From: Chryseobacterium soldanellicola
GTDB taxonomy: Bacteria; Bacteroidota; Bacteroidia; Flavobacteriales; Weeksellaceae
Direction: 5' to 3'
Length of the DNA: 64,000 nucleotides
Assembly: GCF_900100115.1 (NCBI RefSeq)
Contig: NZ_FNKL01000003.1
Span: forward strand, 558,001 to 622,000
Part shown: positions 25,714 through 34,780 of the stretch, piece after piece
Layout of the letters: the number at the start of each line of letters is the position of its first letter
How positions within the stretch are numbered: the stretch's first letter is position 1
Made by a program: the position numbers and the translations under genes
Notes under the pieces: model-generated
Seen by the model: only the letters and a program-made list of their open reading frames with translations
Databases searched by the model: none
Told to the model about the DNA's origin: nothing

Positions 25714-26661
25714 ATGAAATCATTGAAAGTCGTTTTTTTAGGGACTCCTGAGTTTGCAAAAACCTCACTGCAAGCCATTCATCAATCCCATCATGAAGTT
25801 GTAGGCGTTGTAACAGCTGCCGATAAAGCAAGCGGACGCGGACAAAAAATTAACCAATCTCCTGTAAAAATTTTTGCTGTAGAAAATAATATTCCGGTTT
25901 TTCAGCCTGAAAAATTAAGAAATCCAGAATTTTTAGCAGAACTGAGAAAACTGGATGCTGATGTTTTTGTAGTAGTCGCTTTCAGAATGATGCCTAAAGT
26001 TCTTTTTGAAATGCCTAAAATGGGCACTTTCAACCTCCACGCTTCGTTACTTCCTGATTACAGAGGTGCTGCACCGATCAATTATGCTGTTATTAACGGA
26101 GAAGAAAAATCCGGAGCGACGACATTTTTTATCAACGAAAAAATTGATGAAGGAAATATTTTACTGCAGGAAGAATTGCCTATTTTACCTGGCGAAAACG
26201 CAGGAAGTCTTCACGACAGATTAATGGAAATGGGTTCAAAACTGGTTGTAAAAACGCTTGACGGACTGGCAGAAAATTCAATCATAGAAAAGCCTCAACC
26301 ACACGTTGAACATCCTAAAAATGCTTTTAAAATTTTTAAAGAAGATACCAGAATCGACTGGACGAAAAAATCAAAAGAAGTTCATCAGTTTATCCTGGGA
26401 ATGTCACCTTATCCTGCCGCTTTTACCACATTAGAAATCGGAGAAGAAGAAAAAGGATTAAAAATATTCGAAGGAAAATTTGAAATTTCAGATCATGGAA
26501 AAACTGTCGGAAGTTTAGAAATATCAAAAAATGAATTTAAAATTTATACCCAAGACGGCGAATATTTTCCTTTAGAACTGCAATTAGAAGGAAAGAAAAG
26601 AATGAATATCAAAGATTTTCTAAACGGTTTTAGAAATTTTGAAGAAATAAAAATGGCTTGA
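25714..26661 (+). CDS. fmt: Methionyl-tRNA formyltransferase
   Basis: Formylates initiator Met-tRNA using 10-formyl-tetrahydrofolate. 315 residues, normal length. N-terminal VVFLGTPEFAKTSL, the catalytic core NLHASLLPDYRGAAPINYAV (Asn-His-Asp type) and the C-terminal barrel that grips tRNA are visible. The promoter is so close to the ATG that a leaderless mRNA is expected. The stop codon lies inside the terminator hairpin. Confidence 0.96.
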   Translation: MKSLKVVFLGTPEFAKTSLQAIHQSHHEVVGVVTAADKASGRGQKINQSPVKIFAVENNIPVFQPEKLRNPEFLAELRKLDADVFVVVAFRMMPKVLFEMPKMGTFNLHASLLPDYRGAAPINYAVINGEEKSGATTFFINEKIDEGNILLQEELPILPGENAGSLHDRLMEMGSKLVVKTLDGLAENSIIEKPQPHVEHPKNAFKIFKEDTRIDWTKKSKEVHQFILGMSPYPAAFTTLEIGEEEKGLKIFEGKFEISDHGKTVGSLEISKNEFKIYTQDGEYFPLELQLEGKKRMNIKDFLNGFRNFEEIKMA

Positions 26662-26680
26662 TAAATCAAGCCATTTTTTT
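26650..26680 (+). terminator. Terminator of fmt
   Basis: Stem AAAATGGCTTGAT / ATCAAGCCATTTT with a two-base loop and a T run. The left arm includes the last two codons and the TGA stop of fmt. Confidence 0.85.
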
Positions 26681-26770
26681 GTGAATTGTCAATAGTCAAT
26701 TAACTTCGTAGTCAATTTTAATATTGTGAAAAATCATTTGCAAAGCAAAAATTGACCATTCACAATTCAC
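26681..26770. repeat. Dispersed relative of the 110-bp tandem repeat
   Basis: Starts GTGAATTGTCAATAGTCAAT and ends GACCATTCACAATTCAC, with AACTTCGTAGTCAATTTTA and TTTGCAAAGCAAA between. The same blocks, in the same order, form the units at 32411-32738. GTGAATTGT / ACAATTCAC form an inverted repeat at its ends. Confidence 0.7.
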
Positions 26771-26773
26771 ATT

Positions 26774-27895
26774 TTATAATTGCACCATCTCGGTCACCTC
26801 AACATCATACCCTCCAACCTGAGGTTTGATATCCGGATTTTGAGTGATTACTTTAAATTTATTAATTCCGAGATTCTTCAAAATCTGGGTTCCTATTCCG
26901 TAATCTCTGTAATTGAAGGCGGCTGTAGGATGTTTTTGCTGGCCATCCTGATAATTCAGGAATTGTTGCAATTTTCTCAATGTATTTTCAGAATTGGAAA
27001 CATTATTGATGAAAATAATAGCTCCTTTTCCTGCTTCATTCACCATGTTTGTCACTTTCTCCAATAAAGGTTTTTCACCGTTATTTAATCTTGTTAAAAC
27101 ATCGAAATAAGAATCAGAAGACTGAACTCTCACTAAAACAGGCTCATCAACCGTCCAAGTTCCTTTTGTTAAAGCAAAGTGGATCTGATCGTTAGAAGTT
27201 TCTCTGAATGCAAAAAAGTCAAACTCACCGTAAGCCGTTTTTACTTTTCTTTCTTCCAATCTTTCGATCAAATTTCCTTTTTTAAGCTGATAATGAATCA
27301 AATCTTCGATAGAAACAATTTTCATATCGTGTTTCTGAGCAAAAACCTGAAGATCCGGCAAACGGGACATTGAACCGTCTTCATTCATGATTTCGCAGAT
27401 AACTCCACCTTCTTTCAAGCCTGCCAGATGCGTCAGATCAATTGCCGCTTCTGTGTGTCCTGCTCTTTTTAAAACACCCCCTTTTTTTGCACGAAGCGGA
27501 AAAATATGGCCCGGTCTCATGAAATCTGTCGGTTTAGAATTTTCATCCATCAAAGCCAAAATAGTTTTCGCTCTGTCACCCGCAGAAATACCTGTTGATG
27601 TACCGTTTCCCAAAAGGTCAACAGACACGGTAAAAGCTGTTTCCTTAGGATCGCTGCTACGGCTTACCATCACATCAAGCCCCAATTCGTCACATCTTTT
27701 TTCAGGAAGTGGCATACAGATCAAACCTCTTCCGTGGAAAGCCATAAAATTGATGATTTCCGGTGTTGTCAGCTCTGCAGCACAAAGAAAATCACCTTCA
27801 TTTTCTCTGTCTTCATCATCTACTACTATGATTATTTTACCATTTTTAAGGTCTTCAATAGCCTCTGGAATAGTATTTAATTTAATATCAGACAT
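26774..27895 (-). CDS. ribB: 3,4-dihydroxy-2-butanone 4-phosphate synthase with degenerate GTP cyclohydrolase II domain
   Basis: Makes the four-carbon precursor of riboflavin from ribulose 5-phosphate. 373 residues: N-terminal DHBP synthase (about 1-205) with DDEDRENEGDF, RPGHIFPLRAK and GHTEAAIDL. The C-terminal domain (about 210-373) is shaped like GTP cyclohydrolase II (YRDYGIGTQILKNLGI is retained), but the zinc-binding GD-GS-RCDC-QL region is replaced by VQSSDSYFDVLTRLNN with no cysteines. GTP cyclohydrolase activity is therefore unlikely. No FMN riboswitch is visible in the 69-base upstream gap. Confidence 0.9.
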   Translation of the reverse strand: MSDIKLNTIPEAIEDLKNGKIIIVVDDEDRENEGDFLCAAELTTPEIINFMAFHGRGLICMPLPEKRCDELGLDVMVSRSSDPKETAFTVSVDLLGNGTSTGISAGDRAKTILALMDENSKPTDFMRPGHIFPLRAKKGGVLKRAGHTEAAIDLTHLAGLKEGGVICEIMNEDGSMSRLPDLQVFAQKHDMKIVSIEDLIHYQLKKGNLIERLEERKVKTAYGEFDFFAFRETSNDQIHFALTKGTWTVDEPVLVRVQSSDSYFDVLTRLNNGEKPLLEKVTNMVNEAGKGAIIFINNVSNSENTLRKLQQFLNYQDGQQKHPTAAFNYRDYGIGTQILKNLGINKFKVITQNPDIKPQVGGYDVEVTEMVQL

Positions 27896-27964
27896 TTTTA
27901 CTTTTTAAATTTTTGCAAAGATACTCATAAAAATAAGCATCTGCCAATTAATATAAACGGTTTG

Positions 27965-28969
27965 TTAAGCTTTAAATAACGAGTCTTTTGCTTTTCGGAT
28001 GATCTCGTATGATTGCAGTCTTTTCTGATGATCGTAAATATGCGAATTAATAATTAATTCATCAACATTGAATTTTTCCTGAAAATTTTTAAGCTTTTCT
28101 TCAATTTCTGATTGATCTCCGATAAAAGTATAGCGTAATTTCTGTAAAACCATTGATTTTTCCATGGGAGACCAAATATCGTCCATATCATCAACCGGTG
28201 GAGAAAAAGGTTTTCTGTCGTTTCTTACAATATTGATAAATGCCTGAAATAAAGTTGTTGAAAGCTTGTGCGCTTCTTCAGTAGTCTCCGCAGCAACTCC
28301 ATTAACGCAAGCCATAATATAAGGTTGAGCCAAATATTTAGAAGGTTCAAAATGTTCTCTGTAAATATTGAAAGCCATTTCCATTTGTTCAGGCGCAAAA
28401 TGCCCTGCGAAAGCATACGGAAGACCAAGTTCTGCCGCTAACCACGCGCTGTCGGTACTCGAGCCCAAAATATACAGCGGAATATCCAATCCTTCTCCGG
28501 GAATAGCGCGAACCAATGCATTTGAGTTTTCTTTGGAGAAATATTTTTGCAATTCTAAGATTTGTCTGGGAAATTGTTCGTTGATGATCGCAGGGTTTCT
28601 TCCCAAAGCCTGAGCCGTCAAACCATCTGTTCCGGGAGCTCTTCCCAACCCAAGATCAATTCTTCCGGGAAAAAGTGATTCTAATGTACCGAACTGTTCG
28701 GCAATAACAAGCGAACTGTGATTTGGAAGCATAATTCCTCCCGATCCTACTCTTATTTTCTTTGTTCCATTGGCGATAAAACCGATCAGAACTGAGGTTG
28801 CAGAGCTGGCAATGCTTTCCATATTGTGATGTTCGGCGAGCCAGAATCTTTTATAATCAAGATTTTCAGTGTGATTTGCTAAAGACAGACTGTCCTGATA
28901 ACTATCATGAATGCTTTTCCCCTGCTTTACCGGAGCAAGATCCAAAACAGATATTTCAAAATTTTTCAT
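27965..28969 (-). CDS. LLM class flavin-dependent oxidoreductase
   Basis: A 334-residue luciferase-like monooxygenase of the single-component MsnO8-like group. Visible are SVLDLAPVKQGKS near the start, FWLAEHHNMESIASSAT, RVGSGGIMLPNHSSLVIAEQFGTLESLFPGRIDLGLGRAPG in consecutive pieces, and GSSTDSAWLAAELGLPYAFAGHF. It should use FMNH2 or F420-like flavin chemistry; no substrate can be inferred. It lies 69 bases upstream of ribB on the same strand and may be co-transcribed with this flavin gene. Confidence 0.88.
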   Translation of the reverse strand: MKNFEISVLDLAPVKQGKSIHDSYQDSLSLANHTENLDYKRFWLAEHHNMESIASSATSVLIGFIANGTKKIRVGSGGIMLPNHSSLVIAEQFGTLESLFPGRIDLGLGRAPGTDGLTAQALGRNPAIINEQFPRQILELQKYFSKENSNALVRAIPGEGLDIPLYILGSSTDSAWLAAELGLPYAFAGHFAPEQMEMAFNIYREHFEPSKYLAQPYIMACVNGVAAETTEEAHKLSTTLFQAFINIVRNDRKPFSPPVDDMDDIWSPMEKSMVLQKLRYTFIGDQSEIEEKLKNFQEKFNVDELIINSHIYDHQKRLQSYEIIRKAKDSLFKA

Positions 28970-29199
28970 ATCGAGATATTTACTTTTTTAAAGGTGATAT
29001 GGAATCTCCTTTGTCGATTTCATATTTTAAATTTTAGGTTTAAAAACCGTACAAATTTAAAGTTTATAAATTGCATTAGTTACTTTTTGTAATTGATAGG
29101 ATTTATTATGTAGTTCAGTAAAAAGCTATGGGAAATTTCAGGCTTTATTACTATTTTTTGTAGTTGGATTTTATTAATACTGCAGAATAATTTTATACC

Positions 29200-29655
29200 A
29201 TGAAATCAATAATTCAATTGAAAAAATTTTATCTGCTAATTATTGCATTCCTTTTGATAAGCTGCAACTTCAATCAGTTTTACAAAGATCGCGAAACCGA
29301 TAAAGTAGACGGTGAAAAAATTCCTCAGAAATTTTACTGGGAACTTCAATATGGAACCAATCAGGATGATATTTACAAATTGTTTGGTGAAAAATTTTTC
29401 ACAGTTACCAGTAAAGAAAAGCTTGGAGAACTTTTAGATGTCACTAATAAAATCGGCCCGGTTCAGGAATATACTCTTTCAAAATGGGAAACATTGGTTG
29501 TAAAAGGAACCAATCCGAAAAGTGAATACCTCTTCACTTATGATGTAAAAAGAGGTACCGCAAAGACACAGGAAACATTTACTATGGAAAAAGATAAAAG
29601 CGGCTTTATAAAAATTGTCGGATACCACGTTAATCAGGATATGTTGAATAAATAG
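29200..29655 (+). CDS. Hypothetical lipoprotein
   Basis: A 151-residue protein with a lipoprotein signal ending at Cys22 (LLISC). The mature part has about 130 residues with no domain I recognise. The 230-base gap before it holds no other gene. A terminator follows directly. Confidence 0.78.
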   Translation: MKSIIQLKKFYLLIIAFLLISCNFNQFYKDRETDKVDGEKIPQKFYWELQYGTNQDDIYKLFGEKFFTVTSKEKLGELLDVTNKIGPVQEYTLSKWETLVVKGTNPKSEYLFTYDVKRGTAKTQETFTMEKDKSGFIKIVGYHVNQDMLNK

Positions 29656-29657
29656 AA

Positions 29658-29684
29658 AAAAGGCTTTAGTTATTAAAGCCTTTT
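29658..29684. terminator. Bidirectional terminator
   Basis: Stem AAAAGGCTTTA / TAAAGCCTTTT (29658-29668 and 29674-29684) between convergent genes; it has a T-rich tail on the plus strand and a T run on the minus strand. Confidence 0.85.
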
Positions 29685-29687
29685 ATT

Positions 29688-31814
29688 TTATTTTGTCTTT
29701 TCCTTCTTAAAATTAAAATGATTAATTAAAATCCTGATTTCATTAAACTCGAAATTGCTCGGCAACGCATTTTTCCAGTCTGTAAGCGTTTCATGCGGCG
29801 TTTTGTGGAAAATATCTTCAAAAGCTTTGATCTTGTCCGAAGTAATCACTCTTGAAATATCCAATAAGCCCTGTTCTGCAAATTTTGCCAAATGACCGAT
29901 CACAGTTTCTTTTACCAAACCTCTTTCCATAGCAATTTCGGAGATTGTTTTTCCTTGCTCAAATAATTGAAAAGTAAGAACCTGAGAAGGAACTTTTGCA
30001 ATTTTCATGCTGATTTCCTTATCATTTTTCTCATCCAGAAGCTTGGTTTCAAGCAAATGAATTTCCTTTAAACTATTCAGATATTCTTCAATATCTTCCA
30101 GCCAGACTCTAAAATCTTCGTTGTATTGTTTTAAGCCTTTTGTGCCTTTTATTTCAGCATAAAAATCTTTCAACGGACTGAAAACCTTATCTCTAATCTC
30201 AGTAAAAAAGAAATTAACCGCACCTTTTGTTTTGTTTTCAATCTCAGACCATTCTTCTTTCTGATCAATGAAATTATTAACCTTTTGAAAGATAACTCTT
30301 TCTAATTTTCCGAAAATTGTACCAAGATTTACGATCTCGGGCTTCAATTGATTATATAGTTGTTTCGTTTTTAAATGATCAATGCTTTTTGTAACAATGG
30401 AAAGATTATTCCAGTCTTCAATTTCTTTTAAAAGCCACTGACAATCAACAGTACGAAGAACTTTCTTGATGCTGTAATCGTATTTTTCCTGATTTAAAAT
30501 CGATTCGACATGATCATTTGCGAAAGTTGCCCCCTGAAACTGCAAAATTCTGTTATCTTTAAAAATAACTTCAGGCGTAATTTTAGACTTTAAAACAATT
30601 CCTTCCAATGTTCGGCAACGCGACAGTGCCACATAAACCTGACCAGCCGTAAAGCTTTTCCCGGCGTCAATAATCACATTATCAAATGTTAAGCCCTGAC
30701 TTTTATGAATCGTAACCGCCCAGGCCAGTTTTATCGGAAACTGCTCAAAGCTTCCCAATACCTCTTCTTTGATATTTTTTTCGGTGTCAAGGAAATATTT
30801 TTTTTGCTCCCAAACCTCACGTTTTACTGTAATTTCCCTTTCGCTGCCGTCGAGGATTACTTTAATTTCGTTTTCATCTAAAGCAGAAATCTGTCCTAAT
30901 TTTCCATTAAAATATTTTTTTTCGCCGGAAATATCATTTCGGATAAACATGACCTGAGCTCCGAGCTTCAGTTCTAAAAACTGCTCATTCGGAAACTGGT
31001 TTTCTTTAAATTCACCAAAAAGCTTGGCTTCATAGATTGACGGACTTACCTTTATTTCAGCCAACTTTTCCTGATTGATATCGTCTGCCATCTTGTTGTG
31101 AGAGCAGAGATAAACGTAAGAATCCTCGCCTGCATTAAAGTCCGGATCATATCTTTCATTCAGGTGTTCAAAATCAATATTGGCAATATCTCCGTCGCGG
31201 ATGGCATTTAAAATTTCTAAAAATTCGGGGTCAGACTGTCGGTAAACCTTCGTTAATTCAATCGTAATTAATGGAATATCTTTGATCGCATGGCTGTCAA
31301 AAAAAAACGGTGAATTATAATACATTTTTAAAATGTGCTCATCTCTCACCACCGGCGGCAACTGATACAAATCGCCGATAAATAACATCTGAACACCCCC
31401 AAAACGCTGATTATTTCTTCTGATAAACCGCAAAGAAAAATCCATCATATCCAAAACATCGGCCCTCAGCATGGAAACCTCATCAATGATAATAACTTCC
31501 ACTTCGCGAAGAAGCTTAAGCTTGTCTTTACGATATTTAAAATGGGGCATCAGGTCGGCAATATTATTCGCCAAACTGGTGTCTATACGTTCTGTAGTCG
31601 GTAAAAAAGTCCTTAAAGGCAACCCAAACATTGAGTGAATGGTAACTCCTCCCGCATTGATCGCCGCAATTCCCGTGGGCGCAACTACAATGTGTTTTTT
31701 TCTGGTTTTTTTTACAAATTCATTAAGGAAAGTTGTTTTTCCCGTCCCTGCTTTTCCTGTGAGGAAAACACTTCTGTTCGTATGCTCTATTAAGTCAAAA
31801 AAATGATTGTTCAT
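29688..31814 (-). CDS. Pif1/RecD-like helicase with C-terminal HTH domain
   Basis: A 708-residue superfamily 1B helicase. Motif I LTGKAGTGKTTFLNEF, the Pif1-type motif Ia VVAPTGIAAINAGGVTIHSMF, the DEVSMLRADVLD motif II, GDLYQLPPVV, and a late TIHKSQGLTFDNVIID with YVALSRC are present. The C-terminal region (about 620-680, QLFEQGKTISEIAMERGLVKETVIGHL) is a helix-turn-helix of the HTH_40 type also found in RecQ. The role is probably DNA repair or fork processing. The ATG at 31814 is used instead of a TTG nine bases upstream. Confidence 0.9.
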   Translation of the reverse strand: MNNHFFDLIEHTNRSVFLTGKAGTGKTTFLNEFVKKTRKKHIVVAPTGIAAINAGGVTIHSMFGLPLRTFLPTTERIDTSLANNIADLMPHFKYRKDKLKLLREVEVIIIDEVSMLRADVLDMMDFSLRFIRRNNQRFGGVQMLFIGDLYQLPPVVRDEHILKMYYNSPFFFDSHAIKDIPLITIELTKVYRQSDPEFLEILNAIRDGDIANIDFEHLNERYDPDFNAGEDSYVYLCSHNKMADDINQEKLAEIKVSPSIYEAKLFGEFKENQFPNEQFLELKLGAQVMFIRNDISGEKKYFNGKLGQISALDENEIKVILDGSEREITVKREVWEQKKYFLDTEKNIKEEVLGSFEQFPIKLAWAVTIHKSQGLTFDNVIIDAGKSFTAGQVYVALSRCRTLEGIVLKSKITPEVIFKDNRILQFQGATFANDHVESILNQEKYDYSIKKVLRTVDCQWLLKEIEDWNNLSIVTKSIDHLKTKQLYNQLKPEIVNLGTIFGKLERVIFQKVNNFIDQKEEWSEIENKTKGAVNFFFTEIRDKVFSPLKDFYAEIKGTKGLKQYNEDFRVWLEDIEEYLNSLKEIHLLETKLLDEKNDKEISMKIAKVPSQVLTFQLFEQGKTISEIAMERGLVKETVIGHLAKFAEQGLLDISRVITSDKIKAFEDIFHKTPHETLTDWKNALPSNFEFNEIRILINHFNFKKEKTK

Positions 31815-31898
31815 CGTTGTCAAAATTACGGAAAATGATTTTGATTTTTTTATCTTGGCACAACTTTTGAGAAATTAGGAGTGAAGAAAAATTTATTT

Positions 31899-32351
31899 AT
31901 GAAAAAATTAATCAAATATGTTTTGGTTTTAGCGATATTTCCATTTTTTGCCGTAATGTCATGTAAGGCGAAAATTGATAATGCTAATTTACCTAAAGAT
32001 ATTGCTGAAAGACCCGCTGATGAAAACAGCCAAAAATACGATCAGGCTCAATTGGATAAATTAAAAGCTGAAATTGATGCCGAAATCTCTAAAGAAAAAT
32101 GCACCGATGCTACCACAAACGAATGGAAACCCGCTCCAATGGGTTCTAAATCTTGTGGCGGACCAAAATATTATGTAGCCTATCCTGCAAAACTGGAAGC
32201 TGCCATTCTGCCGAAAATTGAAAGTTACAATGCGAAAGAAGCAGAATTTAACAAAAAATACAGCATTACATCTGACTGTTCAGTCATTGGTGAGCCTGTA
32301 GGAATCAGATGTATAAACGGAAAAGCGGAAGTTGTTTATCCTGTTGAATAA
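31899..32351 (+). CDS. Hypothetical lipoprotein
   Basis: A 150-residue protein with a lipoprotein signal (FFAVMSC, Cys22). The mature part is Lys/Glu-rich and contains four cysteines (EKCTDATTNEW, KSCGGPKYY, SDCSVIG, GIRCING), suggesting two disulfide bonds after export. No known domain recognised. The ATG at 31899 is preferred to a GTG 18 bases earlier because it gives a normal signal peptide. Confidence 0.78.
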   Translation: MKKLIKYVLVLAIFPFFAVMSCKAKIDNANLPKDIAERPADENSQKYDQAQLDKLKAEIDAEISKEKCTDATTNEWKPAPMGSKSCGGPKYYVAYPAKLEAAILPKIESYNAKEAEFNKKYSITSDCSVIGEPVGIRCINGKAEVVYPVE

Positions 32352-32391
32352 TACACAAACCCCAACTCAGGAGTTTTTCGCTAAGGATTAA

Positions 32392-32424
32392 AAAAAGCAT
32401 TGTCAAAATTGACAATGCTTTTTT
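32392..32424 (+). terminator. Terminator at the head of the tandem repeat
   Basis: Near-perfect hairpin AAAAGCATTGTCAA / TTGACAATGCTTTT with T-run; the right arm is the first 10-14 bases of each 110-bp repeat unit, so this half-terminator is repeated. Confidence 0.8.
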
Positions 32425-32738
32425 GTGAATTATTAATGTGAATTGTGAATTTTCTTTGAAGTCAATTAACTTCGTTGTCAATTTTAGCACTGGAAAAAAT
32501 TCACTTGCGAAGCAAATTGACAATGCTTTTTTGTGAATTATTAAAAATGTGAATTGTGAATTTTCTTTGAAGTCAATTCACTTCGTTGTCAATTTAGCAC
32601 TGGAAAAAATTCACTTGCGAAGCAAGTTGACAATGCTTTTTTGTGAATTATTAAAAATGTGAATTGTGAATTTTCTTTGAAGTCAATTAACTTCGTTGTC
32701 AATTTAGCACTGGAAAAAATTCACTTGCGAAGCAAATT
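32411..32738. repeat. Three tandem copies of a ~110-bp unit
   Basis: Units at 32411-32518 (108 bp), 32519-32628 (110) and 32629-32738 (110) differ at only a few bases. Each begins GACAATGCTTTTTTGTGAAT, carries GAAGTCAATTAACTTCGTTG and ends CACTTGCGAAGCAAATT. No ORF. It fills most of the 412-base gap before the gamma-carbonic anhydrase gene, and a related single copy is at 26681-26770. Confidence 0.92.
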
Positions 32739-32763
32739 GACCATTCACAATTGACGTTCAAAT

Positions 32764-33291
32764 TTAATGTTTCACATCTTCTTTATACCAGGAAGAATAT
32801 TTTACGTAATTATCAGCAATTCTGTTAACTTCACCTTCCAGTAACTGAGAATTGATATCTTTAATTTTTCTTGCCGGAACCCCGCCCCAAACTTCACCGG
32901 ATTTGATATGCGTTCCCTGCGTAACCACCGAACCGGCGCCGACAATAGAGTTTTCCTCAACCAGGCAATCATCCATTACAATAGAACCCATCCCGATCAA
33001 AACATTATCCTGAATCCTGCATCCGTGAACAATCGCATTGTGGCCAATGGAAACATTATTTCCTATAATCAATGGATATTTTTCATAAGTACAGTGCAGC
33101 ATCACATTATCCTGAACATTTACTTTATCGCCCATTTTAATGTAATTTACATCTCCCCTGATCACTGCATTATACCAAATGCTGCAGTCTCTTCCCATTA
33201 CAACATCTCCGATAATGGTAGCTGTTTCAGCCAAAAAAGTATTTTCCCCGATTTGTGGTGTTTTGCCTAAAAGTTCTTTTATAAGTGCCAT
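32764..33291 (-). CDS. Gamma-carbonic anhydrase family protein
   Basis: A 175-residue left-handed beta-helix protein made of hexapeptide repeats. Zinc-ligand histidines are in place: NVMLHC, then SIGHNAIVHGC. An N-terminal IGENTFLAETATIIGDVVMG and Gln in VNVQDN fit the family. Members include active CO2 hydratases and inactive relatives, so activity is probable but not certain. Single-gene unit; the stop is 25 bases from the tandem repeat. Confidence 0.9.
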   Translation of the reverse strand: MALIKELLGKTPQIGENTFLAETATIIGDVVMGRDCSIWYNAVIRGDVNYIKMGDKVNVQDNVMLHCTYEKYPLIIGNNVSIGHNAIVHGCRIQDNVLIGMGSIVMDDCLVEENSIVGAGSVVTQGTHIKSGEVWGGVPARKIKDINSQLLEGEVNRIADNYVKYSSWYKEDVKH

Positions 33292-33377
33292 ATTGTTAAT
33301 TTGAAAATTTGAAAAATGAGCCGATTTAAAAATTAAATTTCCACTTCACGATTTTTAAATGATGCCGATAGCAAAAA

Positions 33378-33410
33378 TCTAACTTCTAACTTCTGACTTC
33401 TAACTTCTAA
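33378..33410. repeat. Seven-base microsatellite (TCTAACT)n
   Basis: Four to five copies of TCTAACT/TCTGACT end five bases before the -7 box of the Nfu gene, that is, in the position of its -33 element. Confidence 0.75.
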
Positions 33411-33415
33411 TTGCG

Positions 33416-33423
33416 TATTTTTG
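33416..33423 (+). promoter_or_regulatory. -7 promoter box of the Nfu gene
   Basis: TATTTTTG matches TAnnTTTG exactly, 21 bases before the ATG at 33445. Confidence 0.55.
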
Positions 33424-33444
33424 TATCTCAAATTTAACGAAAAA

Positions 33445-34323
33445 ATGCATACTATACTTATAGAACCAACCGAAAACCCAAAAGTGATGAAATTTGTAGC
33501 AGATTACAACTTGATTCCCGGGTCTTTGGAACTGGACAGAGATTCTGATATTTCAGAAATTCCTTTGGCACAGGAACTTTTCAATTATCCTTTTATTGAA
33601 AGAATTTTCATCACGGCTAATTTTGTGGCGGTTGCAAAACAAGATACCATGGAATGGGAACATGTAGCGGAAAGCCTGAAAAATGTAATAGAAGACGAAT
33701 TATTGGCCAATCCAAGAGTTTATCTTCAAAAGAAAAAGGAAATGTACCAGATTTATGCAGAGATGACTCCGAATCCGGCTGTGATGAAGTTCGTTTCCAG
33801 TAAAATGCTGATGGATGGATTCGTAGAAGTAAAATCAAGAGACGAAGCAGAAGGCGTTCCTTTGGCTCAGGCTATTTTCAAGGAATTTGATTTTGCGAAG
33901 GAAGTTTTTATTTCTGATAATTTCGTGGCGGTAACAAGAGATAATTCTGTAGAATGGCATCAGGTGATGATGGCAGTTCGCGGATTGATCGCCGAATATC
34001 TTCAAAACGGAGGTGAAATTTCAAATATTCAAGCTCAAACCCATGAAAATCCTGTAGAAAAAATCATCAATAGAGATTATACGGATGACGAACAGAAAAT
34101 TTCTGATATATTAAATGAATACGTTGCTCCTGCCGTAGAAAATGACGGTGGAAAAATCTCTTTAATGGAATACGTTCAGGAAAGCAAAACAGCAAGAATG
34201 TTGCTACAAGGTGCTTGTTCGGGATGCCCGAGCTCTACTGCTACATTAAAGAACGGCATCGAAAATATCTTGAAACAATTCGTACCCGATTTAGTGGAAA
34301 GAGTGGAAGCTGTAAACGGATAA
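33445..34323 (+). CDS. NfuA-like iron-sulfur cluster carrier with duplicated N-terminal domain
   Basis: A 292-residue protein with two successive Nfu N-terminal domains (about 1-90 and 100-195; compare TENPKVMKFV and TPNPAVMKFV, IPLAQELFNYPF and VPLAQAIFKEFDF) followed by a NifU C-terminal domain (about 215-290) with the cluster-binding CSGCPSSTATLKNGIE. It probably hands Fe-S clusters to target enzymes such as NadA (57108). The ATG at 33445 is chosen because it follows the promoter; an upstream TTG overlaps the -7 box. A small lipoprotein and hemH follow closely. Confidence 0.9.
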   Translation: MHTILIEPTENPKVMKFVADYNLIPGSLELDRDSDISEIPLAQELFNYPFIERIFITANFVAVAKQDTMEWEHVAESLKNVIEDELLANPRVYLQKKKEMYQIYAEMTPNPAVMKFVSSKMLMDGFVEVKSRDEAEGVPLAQAIFKEFDFAKEVFISDNFVAVTRDNSVEWHQVMMAVRGLIAEYLQNGGEISNIQAQTHENPVEKIINRDYTDDEQKISDILNEYVAPAVENDGGKISLMEYVQESKTARMLLQGACSGCPSSTATLKNGIENILKQFVPDLVERVEAVNG

Positions 34324-34333
34324 TCAATTACAT

Positions 34334-34780
34334 ATGAGAATATTCCTTTTTTTAATTTGTTTCAGTGTAACTATAATTTCTTGTAAAAAAGAAGCTCAGT
34401 TAAATGACGGCATTCATGATGATCTGGTAGAAACCAAATTATCAAAAGACAGCCTTCAGAAAATGGACGTGATTTTAGATAAATTAAACAAGAAAAACAC
34501 AACGTTTCTTGATTACTACTTCCACAATTATTATGAGCTTGAAAAAGAAATCAATGATGAAATAAGAAAATCAAAAGGAGAAGATTTTATTTATCAAAAT
34601 GAAAACGATGCGTATTCTCAATTATTCACAAAATTAGCGATTCAAAAAGGTGATCAGTATCTGAAATCTTTAGGTATGACCGAAGAGGAAGAACATCTGG
34701 CGCTGGAAGTTTATATTTTACATTTAAAACAGAAATATGGTCCGACTATTGATGGACGACTGCAAAGTTTAGACAAATAA
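34334..34780 (+). CDS. Hypothetical lipoprotein
   Basis: A 148-residue lipoprotein (VTIISC, Cys17). The mature part is charged and largely helical; no domain recognised. It starts 10 bases after the Nfu gene and its last base is the first base of hemH (TAATG overlap), so all three genes should be translated from one transcript. Confidence 0.78.
   Translation: MRIFLFLICFSVTIISCKKEAQLNDGIHDDLVETKLSKDSLQKMDVILDKLNKKNTTFLDYYFHNYYELEKEINDEIRKSKGEDFIYQNENDAYSQLFTKLAIQKGDQYLKSLGMTEEEEHLALEVYILHLKQKYGPTIDGRLQSLDK

Noticed and set aside
27387..27908. 173-residue plus-strand frame opposite ribB
   Set aside because: Long only because of codon bias on the opposite strand; no homology pattern, and ribB is certain.
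27896..27964. FMN riboswitch before ribB
   Set aside because: The gap is too short (69 bases) and lacks the conserved RFN-element blocks.
32411..32738. CRISPR array
   Set aside because: The repeats are three 110-bp tandem units without alternating unique spacers, and no cas genes are in the window.
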